A DNA stretch of 64,000 bases. It comes from Gyromitra esculenta (Eukaryota > Ascomycota > Pezizomycetes > Pezizales > Discinaceae). Position 1 is the stretch's first letter. Each line of letters starts with the position of its first letter. Shown in pieces: positions 40,342-52,348 of this stretch. The notes beneath the pieces were generated by a model. The model ran no database searches and was not told where the DNA came from. It saw only the letters and a program-made list of their open reading frames with translations. The stretch is taken from assembly GCA_038503075.1 (NCBI GenBank), contig JBCAML010000002.1, forward strand, positions 620,001 to 684,000, read 5' to 3'. The translations under genes were made by a program, and so were the position numbers.

Positions 40342-40934
40342 AGTTGAAGTACGCTATGGAGGGGTCGATCCTATTTTTCTTACTCTAGATTGCTACAACC
40401 ACCATTCTGACGACTAAAGTATACTCTAGCTTTCTTCCGTAGCTGCGCCCAAGAAAAATTAAGCAAAATAGCTCACCTAGTGGTCAATAACTAGGTCCTG
40501 ATACTGGCTATCTAACAGATTAGAGACTTATGCAGGATTATCTGGCTTTTGGCCGGTTTTCACTCTCCACCTTAAACTTAATACTAGTAAACAGACCTTA
40601 CCATAGGAATAGCTATTTAGGCCCTAGATACGTACCTGCAGGAGTAAGAACCTCTCAATCCCACCACTTAAAGACACCTCATATTACATTAAAGTAATTA
40701 ATAGACCATATTTTAATCCGAGTGATATTTAACCAGAGGAAAGCAGACGGTGAAGCTATTCGTCATTCTAGTGCGAGGGTTCTTGTCTAGTGATGCTACG
40801 ATTCTAAAAGGTTTCTTTCTACTAAAACCCGGCAAATTGGTTAACTTAGAAGTCAAGAAAACTACGAGGTGAGATGCAAACTTCGGTTTGTTTTTTTGAA
40901 CATGCAACGGCAAAGTAGACATGAGATGACGTAT

Positions 40935-41410
40935 GATAAAATCTTCGGTAAAAGACTACGATGCCACGGAAAATCTCTGTATATATCTAGAATGCCACAA
41001 CCCCACGCACAGCAACAAAACACAGCACAACAAAACATGAAATAGACTAGGTAAGCGAGCATGAATTACTAGTACAAAATTTTTTAAAAAAGTAAATTAA
41101 AATTGACTCTATTAATTATAATGACATGAATGAGTTGTCTCCTCTATTACGAAAAAAGATGGCCTAATTCAGGTGTTTTTTTTTTTTGAAGCTAAGCGAG
41201 AGCAGCCATTTTATGTGGTAGGAAAGGGATTCTGAAATATTTCTACATGTGGTTTACTAGAATTTACACTATTCTTTATTTTGTCTTATTTTGCGCTTGG
41301 GTTCTTGTTGCTGTTGGGTTCATTTTTTTGTTGAGGTGCACGGGGTTGTGGCATTCTAGATATATACAGAGATTTTCCGTGGCATCGTAGTCTTTTACCG
41401 TAAAATCTTT
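40935..41410. mobile_element. About 476-bp inverted-repeat element
   Basis: About 80-bp arms at 40935-41018 and 41325-41410 are inverted copies (AAAAGACTACGATGCCACGG ... CTAGAATGCCACAACC). No coding capacity. It directly abuts another MITE at 41414. Confidence 0.8.
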
Positions 41411-41413
41411 GTA

Positions 41414-41648
41414 CAGTTGCGCGCGTCCAACAAGTTGGTGCGCTTTTTAAAATACCATGATGCAGCAGACTCAAGGAAAATAGACCAAACACAACCGAAG
41501 TATTTGTTGTTCAATAGAAAAGAAATTTTGAGATAACTAAACACATATACAATTTATTTACTTGATAATGGGGCTGAAGAAAGTTTGTTATCACCTCTGT
41601 GCGTTGCAGTACCACTTCAAAAGCGCATTAACTTGTTGGACGCAACTG
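41414..41648. mobile_element. 235-bp MITE, CAGTTGCG ends
   Basis: Inverted ends CAGTTGCG..GTCCAACAAGTTGG / AACTTGTTGGACGCAACTG with flanking TA on both sides (41412-41413, 41649-41650). Confidence 0.82.
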
Positions 41649-42499
41649 TACAACCTTAACCTTCACAGCTCAGGCCGTAACACCAAAGCTCGTTACCTCT
41701 GTAATCCCTCAAAATCAAGCCAGGCAACATGCAGAGTGAGATATACTACTAAAAACGGGAGGAGCTTGGTTGGCCAAGAAAGGGGTGGTGTAAACTGATG
41801 AGTGAATTCCGGAGACGTAAAGCCCCAGCCTGCGGAATAACGTCAAGGAGCAGTGGAATTGATGACGAATTCTCTTAGCTAAGATCATCTATTATACTAT
41901 TAAGTGCAAACTATTTGCATGAATAGGCAGCTCCAATGTTTTTAGTGGTGGGGGTCTGGAGCATGCTCGATCAAACAGCGGCCATCGACAGTCCGAGTTA
42001 TTTTAATCGGCGAAACCTATTGATGATTAACTGAACCCCTTCATCTCCGAAAAACGTAACGCGCGTTGCTCAAATGTCACAGACAGAATGTGTTGCTAGG
42101 CGCCACCAATACCCCTGGAATTACCACATTCAACTCCACATCTTAGCCATATTGTAATTACCTAATGCTCTCCCAGCATGTATGTATGTACTTTGCTGCA
42201 TGTTCTGTTCCCTTTGTTGCTCCTGGATTTTGATCCTCTCCGCCAAATGCACCCTTTTTCTTTCGTTCATTTGACTACACATTCTTTTCCTAATTTACTA
42301 AACTATATTTTTCCTCGAATTTCGTGCCACTCTTTTAAATAATACCCTTTGGTCATTTGTGCCTCGGCAATCTACTCTTGGTCAGTTCCCCAGTAGGGAA
42401 CTAGATGCTAGCTTTGGCTTATTTTTCCAGGTCTTTCCTCCCCGCAGTTAACTCATCTTCACATTGACTACATTCATCGCTTTGGTCTCCGTCTCTAAG
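41649..42499. other. Intergenic region upstream of the fibroin-3-related gene
   Basis: About 850 bp with no recognisable gene. The C/T-rich stretch before 42500 is consistent with a promoter or 5' UTR, but I see no defined element. Confidence 0.5.
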
Positions 42500-43489
42500 A
42501 TGAGCGTAGTACGTCGCAATGTTGGTGATGATGTTACGAACGTCTCGTCAACATTTACCTCTTTCGATAAATGTAAGGTTCCTACAAACTCCCTTATCTG
42601 GATGAAATCTTGAGTATCACGCTGATAGTCCTATCATAGGCATGACTAAAAATTTTTGCAAGTGGGTGGTCGTTTGTTAGGACTGCTCTGAGAACCCAGC
42701 AGCTGACAAATGCCTAGGATTCCCTTTATAGTGATCTGTGTGGTTGTCGGACTCATAGTCTTCTCAGTTATATGGTGTTTCTTCCGTTGTTGCCTCTGCG
42801 GCTTTCGTTGTTGCGCCTGCTGTTGCGGCGGGTGTGGAGGTGGTCGTGAAAGACGGAGAAATGAATTAAATAATGAAACACCCCAACCTACCACCATCAT
42901 AGTGCAGCAACCCTCCTATCACGAGCCTCCACAGTATGCATATTTCGATAGTCGAAACGATGATGCATTACCGATTATGCCTACGCTCGAAAAAGCGCAG
43001 CGCATCGTAGTATCTGTAAAGGAAGAACACGAGTTAGCTCCCATGAGGCCTGCAAATACACACGGCTCATCCTCGAGCCAAGGGTATGGTTATGGACAAT
43101 CATCGCGAGATCTTCAATATCCTGGTAGCAGTCTCCAACATCTGATTCCTGTGCGAGGATATGGACAAGAGGGCTCTGCGACTCATATACCGCTGTGCCA
43201 AGATACCATTCACTCATCAACACCTGCATACTCGACTGCTCCGCCGCTACCTCCTCAAAGAGCTGGTTATCAGGGGAACGAAATAGCATATCACGAAAGT
43301 ATTAGAGGATATCAAGAATCTTCGGGCCGTTTCCAAGAGCCACGACCTGAATGGGATGGAGAACGTAAGATTGACTACAATGATTACCAGAGTAATTATT
43401 ACCAACACCAAGGTTTGGGATACCACCAAGGTCCTGATCTCCCGGACTACCACAGCCAACAGAGGCAAAAGGAGTGGACTATTGTCTAG
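42500..43489 (+). CDS. Fibroin-3-related membrane protein
   Basis: Three exons: 42500-42572, 42640-42661 (only 22 nt) and 42718-43489, giving 288 residues. Both introns have GT..AG ends and the second has a GCTGAC branch site. The N-terminus M-S-V-V-R-R-N-V ... F-D-K-C-M-T-K-N-F-C-K, one membrane segment at about 32-53 (I-P-F-I-V-I-C-V-V-V-G-L), and a Cys/Gly-rich stretch just after it match the fungal proteins annotated as fibroin-3 related. The rest is Tyr/Gln/Pro/Ser-rich and probably disordered, with a short conserved D-D-A-L-P-I-M-P block. The Cys cluster next to the membrane could be palmitoylated. Biological role unknown. Confidence 0.8.
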
Positions 43490-43833
43490 TTATAAGCGTA
43501 TATGGGCCCGAGAAATTTAAAGGAGTGAAATATTATAGTCCACGGCTTTGTTACGTGCTTGTGAGCGGACAAGGCTGGCTTTATCGGTTTTCGGTTTCAG
43601 TTTCTTTATGCTTTGAGATTTCTTAATAACATAAAGATTTTCTCGTTTTTGAATATAAAGTACAAGCAAAAAATTAAAAAAAACGGCTCGTTGGTTTACC
43701 CAAGAAGGAATAGCACGGCAAGGTCAAGGTGGTTCAACCTTTGAAACTTCGGGAAAACCTTTCGTATGCCAGCGCCCAGGGTGCATACCTTCCGGATGCC
43801 ATCGACCACCAAATAATGCTAGCTAAAAAGTGG

Positions 43834-45127
43834 AACCTTCGGTCGGGACACCCCTAACACCAAGCAGGCAAACAATGGCGATGCCTCGTAACTAGCACCA
43901 AAAGCACGCCCGGAAGCACGCGGAAGCGCTAGCAGGCCTAGGCCAGGATTCTTGATAAATATTGCGAGATCTTGTTTAATAGATATAAATAAAATTAAGA
44001 GTTTGTAATTATCTTATATAGTTGAACACAGCGGCTGTTGTGTGGTGTCGCTTTTCTGGGTGGTAGGCTGAAAACGAGCCCTACAGTTAGTCGCGTTATA
44101 GTACCCGCTATAGCAACTAAGCATGCCAAATCATAGTCAATACTAACAGACCGTAAAGATTCAAAGAACGTATGCTCACAGGGAATATGATTACTATATA
44201 CAGCAGTTTAGAAGATAATAATGTGCTGTTGTGAATCATGGCAATACCTACCCAAGAAAGTATGAGAATTCGCAGGTATATATATGGACTCCTTACTACT
44301 ATTCTGACCATGCCAAGACAACCCTATTCACCAAACAATTCTCCTCAAATATAAACACTATTTTGTATATACTAGGTCAATATTATGGCCCTTGTATATG
44401 AATTATTTTCTAATGGGGGGGAGTGTATCTATAAGTAATGGATGATGTTGAATATAATGAATAGATATGTGATATTCGGTAGCGAGTAAAGTAGTAAAGA
44501 GAAAACAGAATAGAAGAACGGGCTTTTTTTTTTTTTGTTAAATTATTGTTTCATTGTTTTATATGGGTACAAGAATATCACATGCAACCGAAGTTATGGC
44601 GTAAACAAAACCCCGAATAGAAGAACGGGCATAGAGCCCCATATATATAAACAGGTTTATGGGGGCTCTTTGGGTACCAAATAGATCGGCCCGAGCAACC
44701 CCCATTAGTAACGATGACATGCCACTAGGAAGCCTATAGATATATTCCATATATCCAGCAGATGAATTAATTGTAGGAATTGAGTGCTTGTTCATGCTTG
44801 GTTGCTATGGTGGAGCAGTACTACAGCGCGACTACAAGGCTTGCTTGCGGCCTACCACCCAGAAAAGTGACACCACACAACAGCCGCTGTGTTCAACTAT
44901 GTAAGATAATTACAAACTTTTAATTTTATTTATTTCTATTAAACAAGATCTCGCAATATTTATCAAGAATCCTAGCCTGGGCCTGCTGGCGCTGGGGCTT
45001 CCGCGTGCTTTTGGACGTGCTTTTGGGCTTGCTTTTAGGCGTGCTTTTGAGCTTGCTCTTGGTGCTAGCTACGGGGCATCGCCACTGCTTTGCCTGCTTG
45101 GTGTTAGGAGTGTTTCAACCGAAGGTT
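43834..45127. mobile_element. About 1.3-kb DNA element with 240-280 bp inverted arms
   Basis: Left arm 43834-44068 and right arm 44851-45127 are inverted copies with ends AACCTTCGGT. The middle has no transposase. The right arm is longer because a GTGCTTTTGG-type unit is repeated about five times (45008-45070), against two in the left arm. Long arms suggest a Mutator-like or fold-back non-autonomous element. I could not identify a target duplication. Confidence 0.8.
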
Positions 45128-45363
45128 TTCCCTACTTGTAAGAAAATAGCAATATCAGGTACACGTAGGTAAGGTTGTAAGATCGGGGGGTCTGGGATGG
45201 TTGAATACCAACGAAAACTGATTTTGGCGTAATTGGCCAATATATGTATTATGATAAGGTAGAGTTGAGATTTCTCTTTAGTTATTCTTATAACGTAGTT
45301 GATTGTTTTGTAAAGTACCATCAGTTATTCAGTATAAATGGCTGGCTGATTAAGTTGCAAGTA

Positions 45364-45597
45364 CTACAGGTGTAGAGTAGGAGAAAGTCTATCGACAGGT
45401 GGCGGTGCAGCTTTTTCTTCCAGGAACCCGGGCTCGTGTAAATTCACAATTTTACCAACCAACTTAGTTAGATGTATAATACATAACACTCTTTGCTATT
45501 TACCATTTTTACCAGGCCTCTCTAGGAATTGTAGAGTGGGAATAAAGACTGCCAGCTCTTACTCGCACCACCATTTAACAGACTTTCCTCTACTTGT
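45364..45597. mobile_element. MITE, GACAGGTGGCGGTGC family, copy 1
   Basis: Inverted ends of about 50 bp around GAAAGTCTATCGACAGGTGG and its diverged complement before 45597. It is the most decayed of three related copies within 850 bp. Confidence 0.7.
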
Positions 45598-45960
45598 TAG
45601 CAGGCATACGAACCAGAAAACACGGAGGGTGTGGCTTTGTACTACGGGTGCCGGGGTAAGTCTGTCACTACGTGGCAGTGCAGCCCTTCTCTTAATTGAG
45701 GGACCTAAGCTTGCCTAAATCTCTAAATTTTACCAAATAACGTAGAATGATACCTAGTGCATAGCATCCTTCACTTATTAGAAGCCTTATCAGGGCTCGC
45801 TGAGAGTTGTGGACTGAGAGGAAAGGTTGTTTTCTCTTATTCGCACCGCCACCTGGTGACAGACTTATCCCGACACCCGTAGTACACTGCGGCATTAGGC
45901 ACGGATTCCGTAGCATACAAAGCCATACCCCCATGTTTTCTGGTTCGTATGCCTGCTAAC
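45597..45960. mobile_element. Inverted-repeat element hosting MITE copy 2
   Basis: Outer arms GTTAGCAGGCATACGAACC (45597 onward) and its complement ending at 45960 enclose a second copy of the GACAGGTGGCGGTGC-type MITE at 45639-45885 (ends GTACTACGGGTG / CACCCGTAGTAC). This is a nested insertion. Confidence 0.78.
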
Positions 45961-45973
45961 AAGTACGCCCGTA

Positions 45974-46190
45974 GTACTACGGGGGTCGGGGAAAGTCTGA
46001 TGACAGGTGGCGGTGCAGCTCTTTTTCATAGCTCCACTAACTAACTTCACCCAATGTTTAATATATAGAACTTACTACCTCTTACCATTTTTACTTAGGC
46101 CTCTCAGAGAGCTGTGGAGTGGGAAGAAAGACCAGCAGTTCTTACTTGCACAGCCACCTGTCATCAGACTTTCCCCAACCCCCGTAGTAC
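45974..46190. mobile_element. MITE, GACAGGTGGCGGTGC family, copy 3
   Basis: Nearly perfect inverted ends of about 50 bp (CTACGGGGGTCGGGGAAAGT .. its complement) and the same internal layout as the two copies to its left. It has the best-preserved ends, so it is probably the youngest. Confidence 0.85.
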
Positions 46191-48443
46191 CGTAATATCT
46201 CGGAAAATTGGGTAGCGCACTTTCATGAATCCAACTTGGATTGGTTTAGGAATGACCTGAAATCAGCTTAGACACGCCACTTGATCTCCGAGAAATTCCT
46301 TCACGGGTTAGTGGCAGGTTTGATACCCCAGCAAACGTTACATGCCCAGTTTTTCGAGTTTCTACGGCACATATAACTTGGCTACGTTCACAGGGATCTA
46401 CGCTAGGCCTGGTATGACGTCCTAGGCCTTGGCCCCTAACACAGCCAGGTTTTATTCTTCTTGCGGACAATTTACTCTAAACTCACTGAATACGTGACAT
46501 ATATATTCCTGTCCCTGCTCATCTTAACTCTTCAAAAACAAGAAAATAATTGATGTATAATAATTCCTACCTGGTACGCTTTATAATTACTATTACAGTT
46601 TTGTCCAACCCTGTCTCTATAGCTCGATTTTCTACCACACGACCACAAAGCAGATCCTCTTATCTAGGAAATAAATATAAAACCTCCAACAAAACCGAAT
46701 ACTGCTTCCCCATCTCCCACAGTTCAACCTCCTCAATCTCCTCACTCTACCATATTAACTGATCAAATACCACCCCAAACTTCGTATCGGCCTTGAGCCA
46801 CAATGTGCCTAGTTAGTAGCCGCGATGATGATTAGCGCATTCCTACACGCGAAGTTCATGTTTACCGTGACGGCTCGATAGGCCGAGAATATCCCGCAAG
46901 ACGAAACTACGTCTCGAGCAACGCAGGCTCCGCAACCCGTGTCCGTCACGTTTACCACACTCATTCCCCACGTAGCTCGCACACCTCGGCTTATCGAACT
47001 TCACAGCCTGTTATCATCGCCAACGGCGGAAGGCGGAGATCTGTTTATTAGAGCTACCTTTACCTTTGGGGGTTTTCTTGGCCTAGGCGAACTAGTATAT
47101 ATTTTCACGTTCTCTACTCGGAAACGCTTGCGACACCGGAGAACAGGCCTTTTTTCTTCTAGATTTCTACGGACTTGTGCAAGTTTGTTTCACTGTCGTT
47201 CGCTCTAGTCAGATATTTGGGGGATCGATCGGGCTTGAACTGTTAGGGATTTGGGTGCCCATGGTGGAGTATTAGCCTGAGCGATCCTCAGGCAAGTTTT
47301 AGTTTTTGTATATTTTTCGTTTTCGTTTTGCAGTAGTTGTAATTATTTATTTTAGCTTCCTATAGTTTCTGTTCATCAACCATTGCTTGTTGCGCTAAAT
47401 ACGTTGTCATTAAACCGGGATATTTGATTTCTCCATAAGTATCTATGTGATCAAGAAGTGTTTTTTTTTTTTACCACAACTTGTCGCTGACGGCTCGCAT
47501 GCCCATATCTGCATATAACGCCAGAAAATTCTAGTGCCTACATGTATGTATTCAGCATGTCTGTAACATGCCTCAGCAGCACGCGAGGCACAATAGCGAC
47601 CCATAAGTTACCTACGATAGGAACGTAGTTTGTCTGGAGGAAAAAAAAGCAAAGGGCAAACGAAAAGACATATGAGTGCGGTTCTGCGAAATCCTACACT
47701 GTGTGGTTGGCGTCCAAGCTCAGGAAAACCACATCAAAGTTACGCGACCTTCAACATACTTTTTCAGAAAATAGTAAAAAACGGTAGCGCCCCGCATCTG
47801 ATGGTGCTAGAGCCTAGATTACCTGTTATAACACTTCTTAGAGGCTGTGAGAAAAAAATTGTGTAGATCTGGAAATAAATATGCGTGGGATAGGTTACAT
47901 CATAAAAACACTAACCAACGCCTTCTAACCCCAATCAAAAAATATGAAAAAAAACCCTGCCTTCTTTGAGGACCGATGCTGGTACTACGGAAGCACTCAG
48001 AGGAGCTTAAAGTAAAGCTTAATTCCAACATGATAACGAAAATGTGTTGTTGCTTGATAACGTTCTTTGCGTCGCCGGGCTAAATAGTAGATGTATTGTG
48101 TGGAAGACTAAATACACTAAATTATTGCACATGGCAACCGTGAGCAAAAGAGACTGGAATCATAAAATAAAATTCAAAATATGTAATCGCTATCTCTTAA
48201 AACCCCAACTTATCTCGCTCTGATTTTTTAGTTCATTATCTCATATTCTCTTTTTTTCACTATTTTGATCTTTGGTAACCCTATTATCATTTAAACTAGC
48301 TGAAAAATATTTTGTCTTTGATTCAGCATATTCTCTATGACATTTAGTACATGTTTAGTAGATTGATTGAATTTGAGGTACCAGCTGCATACATGTAGTG
48401 TAGGTTTTCACCGAACCACATTCGTGTTAGAGTGACTGACCAG
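46191..48443. other. Gene-poor stretch
   Basis: About 2.25 kb with only short frames that show no similarity or composition of real genes. I see no RNA gene here. Confidence 0.5.
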
Positions 48444-48637
48444 AGCCGCTCCTGGGTGTATGACGAATCTGGGGGTGTGACTAATTTCCTAAAAAGTCGG
48501 GAATTAAGATCAGTGGAATCAAAACTCTTCCCTTTTCGAGCTATCAGGAGAATTCTATTTACTCTCCATAGACACTACCAATTTTTTCGTGAGATTCGTC
48601 ACACACCCAGTTTCGTCACACACCCAGGAACGACTCT
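48444..48637. mobile_element. Inverted-repeat element with GTGTGTGACGAA subrepeats
   Basis: Ends GAGCCGCTCCTGGGTGTATG and the complement of CATACACCC-like sequence at 48593-48637 form inverted repeats of about 40 bp. Each arm carries two copies of a GGGTGTGTGACGAA-type motif. It lies just before the Tc1-like transposase and may belong to it, but no matching end was found downstream. Confidence 0.65.
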
Positions 48638-48774
48638 ACATGTAGATACCCAAAGATTTTTTTGTGAAGCCTAGTAAGCAAAGATGCAACCACACGGTTA
48701 GAGGACTTTGCGCCCACTTCATGAAGATATTGTGCACAACCATAGCTTGAGGAAAGTATCGCAAGCTGTCACTA

Positions 48775-49818
48775 GTGCAGAAGGAGATGATTATCGCTTT
48801 TTTTTGGTGTTTTCGACCTATTTGCATGGTTTCACAGATCATGGGCTATCCACGGACAACCGTGAAAAACTTTTTGCATCGTGCCTGTCAGCGAAGCCAC
48901 ACAGACAACCCACCATGCTCTGGGCGCCCATCTAAATTGACTCTTCGCAACAAAAGAGCTCTCCAACGAGCCGCACATCTGAATCGAACTTTGACTCGCG
49001 CTGAGTTGCTGAGTTGGCATGCCCCACATGTGTCGTTGCACACAGTTGATCAAGCATTAAGCGAAGTACATATCAGAAAGTCGCGAGCAGCGAGAAAGAT
49101 CAGATTGGCAGACAAACTTGCAAAACAACGATTAGTTTGGGCACTAGAGCACGGAAAATGGAGCATTGATGATTGGAAAAAGGTGATCGTCAGCGATGAA
49201 TGCATGGTGGAGAAATACAAAGACCATTGACAGGTATGGGTCTTCCGAATCCCCCATGAACGATGGTATAAAGACTATATAGAACCAGTTTCAAAGTCCG
49301 TCAGAGTCTCAATGATGGTCTGTGGCTGCTTTTGTGGTAGTCAACGTGGAAATTTTGTTCCAATTGTTGTTAAATCCTACAACAGTAAATTCTATGTTAA
49401 GCTGTTAAGTTACCTATTAGACCCAGTCATGGATCATATCCGTCGAACCTTGGGATGTCCTAACGTCTTTATGCAAGATAGCTCTCACATTCATACTGCC
49501 GATCAGACAACAAAATACCTCCAAAAAACTGGTCATTTTGTTTATCAACATCCTCGTTACCCCGACCTGAATCCCATTGAGCATGTGTGGGCTAAGCTTA
49601 AAAAACGACTTTAGGGCCAATACCCTGGCATCAAAAACACTCCTGGCGGTCTTGATACAGTCAAGCATAAGCTGGCTGAGACGCTACCTTTGGTTTGGGA
49701 GTCAATTCCTGAAGGATTTTTTAAGAAATTGTGGAAATCAATGCCAGCACGGACGGAGGCAGTAGTAGAGGTGAAGGATGGTATACCGAATACTGGAAAC
49801 GGATTTTTTTTGTTGTAG
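48775..49818 (+). pseudogene. Tc1/mariner-type transposase, decayed
   Basis: A single frame with two internal stops (TGA 49228-49230, TAG 49612-49614). A helix-turn-helix region includes P-R-T-T-V-K-N and G-R-P-S-K-L-T, the usual GRP[R/K] motif. The catalytic DDE domain shows V-S-D-E, M-Q-D (where most relatives have Q-D-N-A) and Y-P-D-L-N-P-I-E-H-V-W, with about 33 residues between the second Asp and the Glu by my count. The N-terminus is not convincing before 48775. It would cut and paste its element at TA. With these stops it is inactive. CGA-to-TGA and CAG-to-TAG changes explain both stops. Confidence 0.88.
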
Positions 49819-50047
49819 TTTTTTTTTAAAGACCCTACTACCTACTCTATCCTTTTTATTTCTTCCTGGTTTAATAGCTTCTCCTGATTTAGCAATATAA
49901 TGTTGTTCTTGTCTACCCACGAAGTCGTCGATACGTTGCTTATGTAAGCATCACAAAAGATTTTGGGTACCGTATATCTCTAGCCTCGTACCCAGGCCGT
50001 TTGGAAGCATCACGCGATTGCAACGACGCTATACCACATTGGGAAAT

Positions 50048-51130
50048 TTCAGCGCTCGCTCCTACCAGCCTGGTGCACTTGTTCTCGAGAACCTTCACCC
50101 AAAATCAAAACTCGATCAATTGCTTCCAGATTTGGCTTATAGGCACTTCAAGGCCTCAGCAAATCAGCGCGTAGGTTGGCTTTGCTAGCCGATGCCTAGA
50201 TGTATGTAAAATTGAAAATTTCAAGTTGATAGCTAACAGGAAGGGCTTGCTAGGGGAGCAGCACGCACCCACCCACAATGCCTGCGCGCGCAGTTGACAT
50301 GCGGGAAAGGGTCTTCTGAGTGAATGAAAATGATTCCTGAAGTCAAATTGGTGTAGAAGAGACTTCCCTATACGCAATGTGCAATTTAATAGTTTTCTAT
50401 AAATGCCAAGAAATCACAATGAAAATCATAAACACCCAGTTTTGCACTGAAGTGCTAAGTATGCCAGTGGAGCCTGCGCTCAGTCAAAAATCAATTTCTA
50501 GAGGTTTAAATATCCCTATTAGGTAGGTTAAGATGTAAGTGCTTTGTGTTGCGCTGTGTAGCGCCCTTTCTATATATCTAGTTGTCGTCAAATGTCTTAG
50601 TATTGAAACAAATGATACTGTGCGCACCGCAATATGATGAGCGCTCCCGTTTTTCATATTAACCAGGGTTATTTTAGGCCCTAAGAATTGATTTTTGACC
50701 GAGCGCAGTCTCTGCACTTAACCCTTCAGTGCAAAACTGGGTATTTATGATTTTTACTGGGATTTCTTGGCATTTATAAAAAACTATTAAATTGCATATT
50801 GCATATAGGGAAGTCTCTTTTATACCAATTTGACTTCAGGAATTGTTTTCATTCACTCAAGGAACCCTATCCCGCATGTCAACTGTGCGCACAGGCATTG
50901 CAATTGGGTGTCAACACTGGAGCGCAAACTAGGGTCACAGAAGTACATTACTGGCACATAAGTTTTCAATTTTACACTGAACTAGGCATCGGCCGGCTAA
51001 GCCAACCTGCGCGCTGATTTGCTGAGGCCTGGAAGTGCCTATAAGCCAAATCTGGAAGCAATTGATCGAGTTTTGATTTTGGGTGAAGGTTCTCAAGAGT
51101 AAATGCACCAGGCTATAGGAACATCGAGAG
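50048..51130. mobile_element. Fold-back element with about 450-bp inverted arms
   Basis: Left arm 50048-50515 and right arm about 50680-51130 are inverted copies around a loop of roughly 165 bp. Shared blocks include ATCAATTGCTTCCAGATTTG, the GCGCGTAGGTTGGC region, AGGGAAGTCTCTT and CCCAGTTTTGCACTGAAG. Arms differ by point changes and small indels. No coding sequence. Family unknown. Confidence 0.85.
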
Positions 51131-51204
51131 ATTGAGATCTGTGGCTAGCTGTGGCGCGCACCAAAAATCATCACCAAAACCCCCTACGGCCTGGCGAGCG
51201 AGGC

Positions 51205-51451
51205 TAGTATATCTCCAAAAGAAGAGCTCGGGCCTATTCAAAAAATCCTAGCTAAGAACACTTGCCGGATAGGTAGTTTCTATGTCTTATTCGGAGCGAT
51301 GGATGGCGTTGGGTGGCAAAGGCGACATCAAATTTTTTTAGGACTAATCGTATAGATTCGTTTAATATCGTACGACAGCCACCACCATCTTACCCTTGTA
51401 TTTTGGCCTGAATTATTGAGGCCCGGGCTCTTCTTTTAGAGATATATGGTA
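51205..51451. mobile_element. About 247-bp MITE
   Basis: Inverted ends TATATCTCCAAAAGAAGAGC / GCTCTTCTTTTAGAGATATA, followed inside by CGGGCCT in both arms. Confidence 0.78.
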
Positions 51452-52348
51452 GTCACTTTAGTAAAATAACTTTGAATACTATATACACTAGGGAGAGGTT
51501 ACGTGACTGTATACTGGATTTTGTTAAATTTGGTTCGTCAGAGCATTGGCTTTTGGTTCGGTATTTCATGGGAATAAATGGTAGGTACCTTGAATGGCAC
51601 GTGTAGAGTGCATTGTAGCCTGTCCTGGAGTTAAGAAGAGAAGGAAAAAAGTGCTGCTTCTAAATACTAGCCTGTTGGTGTGGGGCCAGCGTTTTTCCCA
51701 GAGCCCTGGCGAGGGTTACCTATCTCCCCGGCCCTGGAGGCTTTCGTCGCTTCATTCACGCAACCCAATTTTTCTGCTTATCTGCGTAGAAGGAGAACGA
51801 TAATAATAAAACGCCCCGATGTTGGAGAATAGCCTACGATTTAACCGGGAGAATATTTCTGCAACAGTTTGTTCATGAGTTCTCCCTGCCTATTTAGTAC
51901 AAGAAAGTTAACTTGAGTAATACAGCATCCATACGCTCCCTCTGGTTTTCTTACACCCCGTGAACGTCACAAAACTCATTTCCTCTCCAGTCCTCCAGAT
52001 AACCCTTGGTTAATTCGCAAGACGAAGGGGAAACAGAAATCGCGAATCGAAAGGACAGTAGGAACAAACAAAATGAAATTGCGTGAGCATCAAGATAAGG
52101 ATGAAAGAAGAAGAGGACGTTAAAAGTGAGGGAAAAAAAATTCGCCAAGAGAACTCATTGAGGACAAAAAAGAGCCAAAGAAAATAACGATTGTCTCAGC
52201 ACTAAACGAGTCTGAGTCATAGGCCAACCGGCAGCCATTGCTTCCACCGACAGATGTATGTATATCCATCCTTTCTGAGATACAGAGTCGAACAAAAAAT
52301 GTCGGATAGTGCTCCTTCCCGTTTAGAGTGCTCTCGTTTCAGCGACCC
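51452..52348. other. Intergenic, 3' of the 52.3-kb gene
   Basis: No gene recognised. It contains the putative 3' flank of the minus-strand gene that ends at 52349. Confidence 0.5.

Noticed and set aside
47630..47866. Small lysine-rich gene
   Set aside because: It starts at TTG, has no recognisable motif, and sits in gene-poor sequence.
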